A stretch of 64,000 bases of DNA from Trema orientale (lineage: Eukaryota > Streptophyta > Magnoliopsida > Rosales > Cannabaceae). The position numbers and the translations under genes are program-made. The stretch lies in NCBI GenBank assembly GCA_002914845.1, contig JXTC01000438.1, positions 88,815 to 152,814 of the forward strand. Direction: 5' to 3'. Of the stretch, positions 61,401 through 64,000 are shown one piece after another. The notes under the pieces are model-generated. The model made no database searches. It saw only the letters and a program-made list of their open reading frames with translations, and had not been told where the DNA came from. Positions within the stretch are counted from its first letter, which is position 1, and each line of letters begins with the position of its first letter.

Positions 61401-63571
61401 TAAATTTGTGGTCACATTAATAAATTAGAGATTTTTTGTTATTTAAAGACATACAAATTATGCACAAATTCAAATAGAAAAAAGTCATTTTATTCATTCA
61501 GCAAATATCCAAAAATAACATGCTTTTAGAGCATAAATCCTAACAACAACATCCTAAGCATATTCCTTTCAATCACATATCACTCAGCTGGGCCTACTAT
61601 TTTACTTATGTTGCATACATTTTTATCAAATCCACATAAATGGTTTAAAAAAGTTGCGGAATCCTATACATTAATCTCGATAGATGATATATCCTACTCA
61701 AAGTATAAAAATCATTACATCTATCCGTTAAGTGGCAAGTGCACGAATAGTTACCTTTATATGAAGAGTTCCATATTTTGTTTCCAAACCAATAATTCCC
61801 TGGAGAGAGAAGAGACATATATGAAACAACATGAAGGAAATAGATAAATTTAACTCGATGATGAGTTGCTAAAACTTCAACAATTATACGAGGAAGATAA
61901 TAAAATACGCAAGAAAAAGAGAGAATACAACATTGATGGAACCTTTTCAATTTTAACAATGGCAAAATGCTCAAAAAGAATTAACATCGTCTCTTTTCTT
62001 GGTTAAATGACAAGAATCAGCTGTACTTTTGAAAGGAACATTTGAAAGTGACAATGTTTCAATTTTAAAGATGCAATCCAGCCTTCTTTCCATGATAAAA
62101 AGTGTATTCACAATCTGTACGAGATTATTGGCATGTTGGAGATACACCTGGTTATAAACAATAATCTTCGAATCTTAACCAGTCTCTATAGGTCTTCCAA
62201 GGGCGTAACTTCAAGAGGAGCCTAATACTATACTCTACAGAGGAACTTATTGATCCAGGGCCGAGGCATTTACTCTGGACAGATACATCATTAAGCACTT
62301 TTTCCTACAATTGAATCATTCCTTTAAATTTAAACACAATGGTTACTAATGATTTTCCTGGAACACGACTATAATAAATCACGTCACGTTGCCTGTAGGC
62401 AAAAGAAATCAGCTTTGTTGTCATTACATGATTGCCAAATTTTCCATGACTTGTTAAACTTCGACTCTGTAACCTCTAAAAGTTATGTTTATCTCATAAA
62501 GATCCACCCCAGCAATGAAACCTATAGACTAGACTTTTACCTCAGACAACTACAACTTGTAGTTATAAGAAGTGCAAGGTAGAACAATGACTGTCAGTCC
62601 ATTTTCACAATGTCCAAGAGATCTTTAATTACCTCTCCTTTTCCAAAGATGAGCCCAGAAGTCCAACTAACTGTTTCGCCTGCTTCTTGCCGATCAGGAG
62701 CCAATGTGTCTTTCTGTTTCTTCAACCAGCACTGCAGTGACAAAGCAAATTGATTGTACTCAAAATTATATGCTAAAAGATATAGCATAATAGACAAGTA
62801 TAAAACCTTTCACACTTTAAACCTCACCATTAGATGATGAGAGCATAAAGATTCTAAATTTGGGTTTAAAATGTCTATGACCAATCAAGTTGAAATGGGA
62901 AACTGCTTCCTAAAAATTAACATAAACTAATTTGGACAGGTCAAATTACAAGTAATGCTTGATTCAGCCTAATGAATTAATCAAATCGAGCACAGGACAC
63001 AAACATAAATTTCGCCATATAAACGAAACCCCACATCATAAAACCAAGCGAATTTCAACAATTTGGCCACTTCAACCATTCAAAACCAAAACAGGCGCAA
63101 GAAAAAATAAGAACCACCAAAGGTAAAATTTAACCGTTGACCATCTACAAAAGGGTTCCAAATTCAACTCACCTCCCCAAATTTTGAGCCACAAGTGTCC
63201 CGGTTCCCGCAAAAAACCCAAGTGTCACACAAACACGGGCCATCATTCCCAGTACACATGGCTTTACAAGCCTTGCAACACTGCTCAGAGGAGTTGAACT
63301 TAAACTCGGATCCCCACTTCACGGCGGCTCCCCATAGCTCCAGATTCTCTATTCCCCTGCAACACTCTCCTCCATTCTCACCCCCGAAATCTCTATCCAC
63401 ACCACCATCCACTTGACCCAATTCAAACGTTGATGACGTGTAGAGGCCACTGGGTCTGAGGACCACGGACAGGAAAGCGTAGACCACAGCGCAGGAGATC
63501 AGAGCCAAGCAGAGGAGGACGAAAGAGGAGCAGTTTGTGGATTCTGGGTGGTCGTTGTTTCTTCGAGCCAT
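58455..63571 (-). CDS. Membrane-anchored cyclophilin-like protein with Cys-rich segment, 5 exons
   Basis: Exons (minus): 63571-63173, 62731-62633, 61799-61755, 59545-59408 and 58817-58455, all GT-AG and each a multiple of three, giving 347 residues. An N-terminal membrane segment (about 15-38, SSFVLLCLALISCAVVYAFL) follows a short basic start, suggesting a type II protein with its C-terminus in the secretory lumen (inference). A Cys-rich stretch (about 70-135: CCRGIENLELWG, CCKACKAMC, CLCDTWVFC) continues into CWLKKQKDTLAPDRQE. The cyclophilin-like fold runs from about 167 (LETKYGTLHIK) to 335, with FYRAE (Arg 210 at the catalytic Arg position) and ALIQGTL, but other active-site residues differ from standard cyclophilins. 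Isomerase activity is therefore uncertain. Plant homologues are annotated cyclophilin-like peptidyl-prolyl isomerases. Confidence 0.92.
59958..60113. repeat. 78-bp tandem duplication in intron 3 of the cyclophilin-like gene
   Basis: AGTGCTCGTGGTACCGTGGA... (59958-60035) is followed by a copy AGTGCCCGTGGTACCATGGA... (60036-60113), differing at only two or three positions. As 78 is divisible by three, an 80-codon frame spans both copies by chance. Confidence 0.9.
60141..61545. mobile_element. TG...CA element with long inverted arms and 5-bp target duplication
   Basis: 1405 bp between ACAAC at 60136-60140 and 61546-61550. It begins TGTTAGGATTTA and ends TAAATCCTAACA. The left arm (60141-60475) and right arm (about 61112-61545) are inverted copies over several hundred bases, with shared words such as AAAAGCATGTTATTTTTGGA and GTGACCACAAATTTAGTATA. 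TG/CA ends and a 5-bp duplication are those of LTR-element integration, so it may be a solo LTR with a palindromic interior or a foldback element mobilised by an LTR-type integrase. No coding region. Confidence 0.75.
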
Positions 63572-64000
63572 TTGGTGATTTTTGAGGGGGGATAAGCAAA
63601 ACCCAGAACTGGATTTTGGGTTGGGTCTAGATTTCGAGGACGAAATCGGACATTTTTGAGAACTTATATTTTTCAGGCCGTTGACCCAGAAAAAAAACAC
63701 AGTACAATTCTGCAAAGCAGACCTTTTTTTAATTTTCTTTCCTTTTTTTTTCGAAAAGAAATATATGCTAATACCGGAAATAGATTCCGAGGACGAGGGA
63801 CCGTGAGAAATAAATCGAAAGAGGGCAGCAGGAGCCAGCTGAGGAAGACTTGAATGAAGTTCACTCAGTCCAATGATGTTTTTTTTTTTTTTTTTTTTTG
63901 ATAAAAGTCCGATGACGTTTTTGGAGTAAAGAATTTTTTTTTTCCCGTGTATTTCGTTTTCAACGGTCTCCCGCGATACGACAAGATCTCCAAAGTTCTA
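63572..64000. other. Upstream region of the cyclophilin-like gene
   Basis: Presumed 5'UTR and promoter of the minus-strand gene. It contains a long poly(T) run (about 63880-63899). No TATA box could be chosen confidently. Confidence 0.4.

Overview
This is nuclear DNA of a flowering plant, almost certainly a eudicot: AT-rich, intron-rich genes with GT-AG introns, plant-specific gene families, and a dense layer of LTR retrotransposons, LINE fragments and small DNA transposons. The species cannot be named from the sequence alone. No bacterial features (operons, CRISPR, ribosome binding sites) are present.

Three host genes are intact and could be assembled exon by exon with frames closing at every junction. 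(1) 14077-27609 (+): a 13-exon malectin-like leucine-rich-repeat receptor kinase of 890 residues. (2) 47712-52560 (-): a 9-exon XPF/RAD1/UVH1 DNA-repair endonuclease of 980 residues. (3) 58455-63571 (-): a 5-exon, 347-residue type II membrane protein with a Cys-rich segment and a cyclophilin-like domain. A fourth host-type locus, 28636-29522 (-), is a NAC transcription-factor pseudogene without its first exon and with two frameshifts.

The left end (1 to about 9.3-9.5 kb) is one Ty3/gypsy element of the Tat type lying on the minus strand: 5' LTR at right (from 8961), gag, protease, reverse transcriptase, two RNase H domains and integrase, then an extra gene on the opposite (+) strand, then the 3' LTR running off the window start. 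The gag-pol frame has about eight stops and two frameshifts, yet the antisense gene (1452-2429, with its own TATA box, a 5'UTR intron and one coding intron, 301 residues) is fully open. This antisense spliced gene is the most interesting feature here. A decayed relative of the same protein family sits outside any recognisable gypsy element at about 54941-56367.

Other mobile DNA: a gag-only, deleted LTR element (32304-35451) carrying a nested 713-bp hAT-type insertion with an 8-bp target duplication; a solo LTR related to the Tat element (38592-39011); an Athila-like gag remnant (45831-47110); an unusual TG...CA element with 5-bp target duplication whose ends are long inverted arms (60141-61545); an hAT-type element with a perfect 8-bp duplication (56741-57614); a nested foldback element (42389-43351); two opposite copies of one MITE (16918-17146, 35812-36046); and three decayed LINE RNase H tails. 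Two tandem-repeat patches lie at 30711-31590 and 53640-54250. Long remaining stretches are AT-rich intergenic DNA in which nothing could be supported; these are stated individually.
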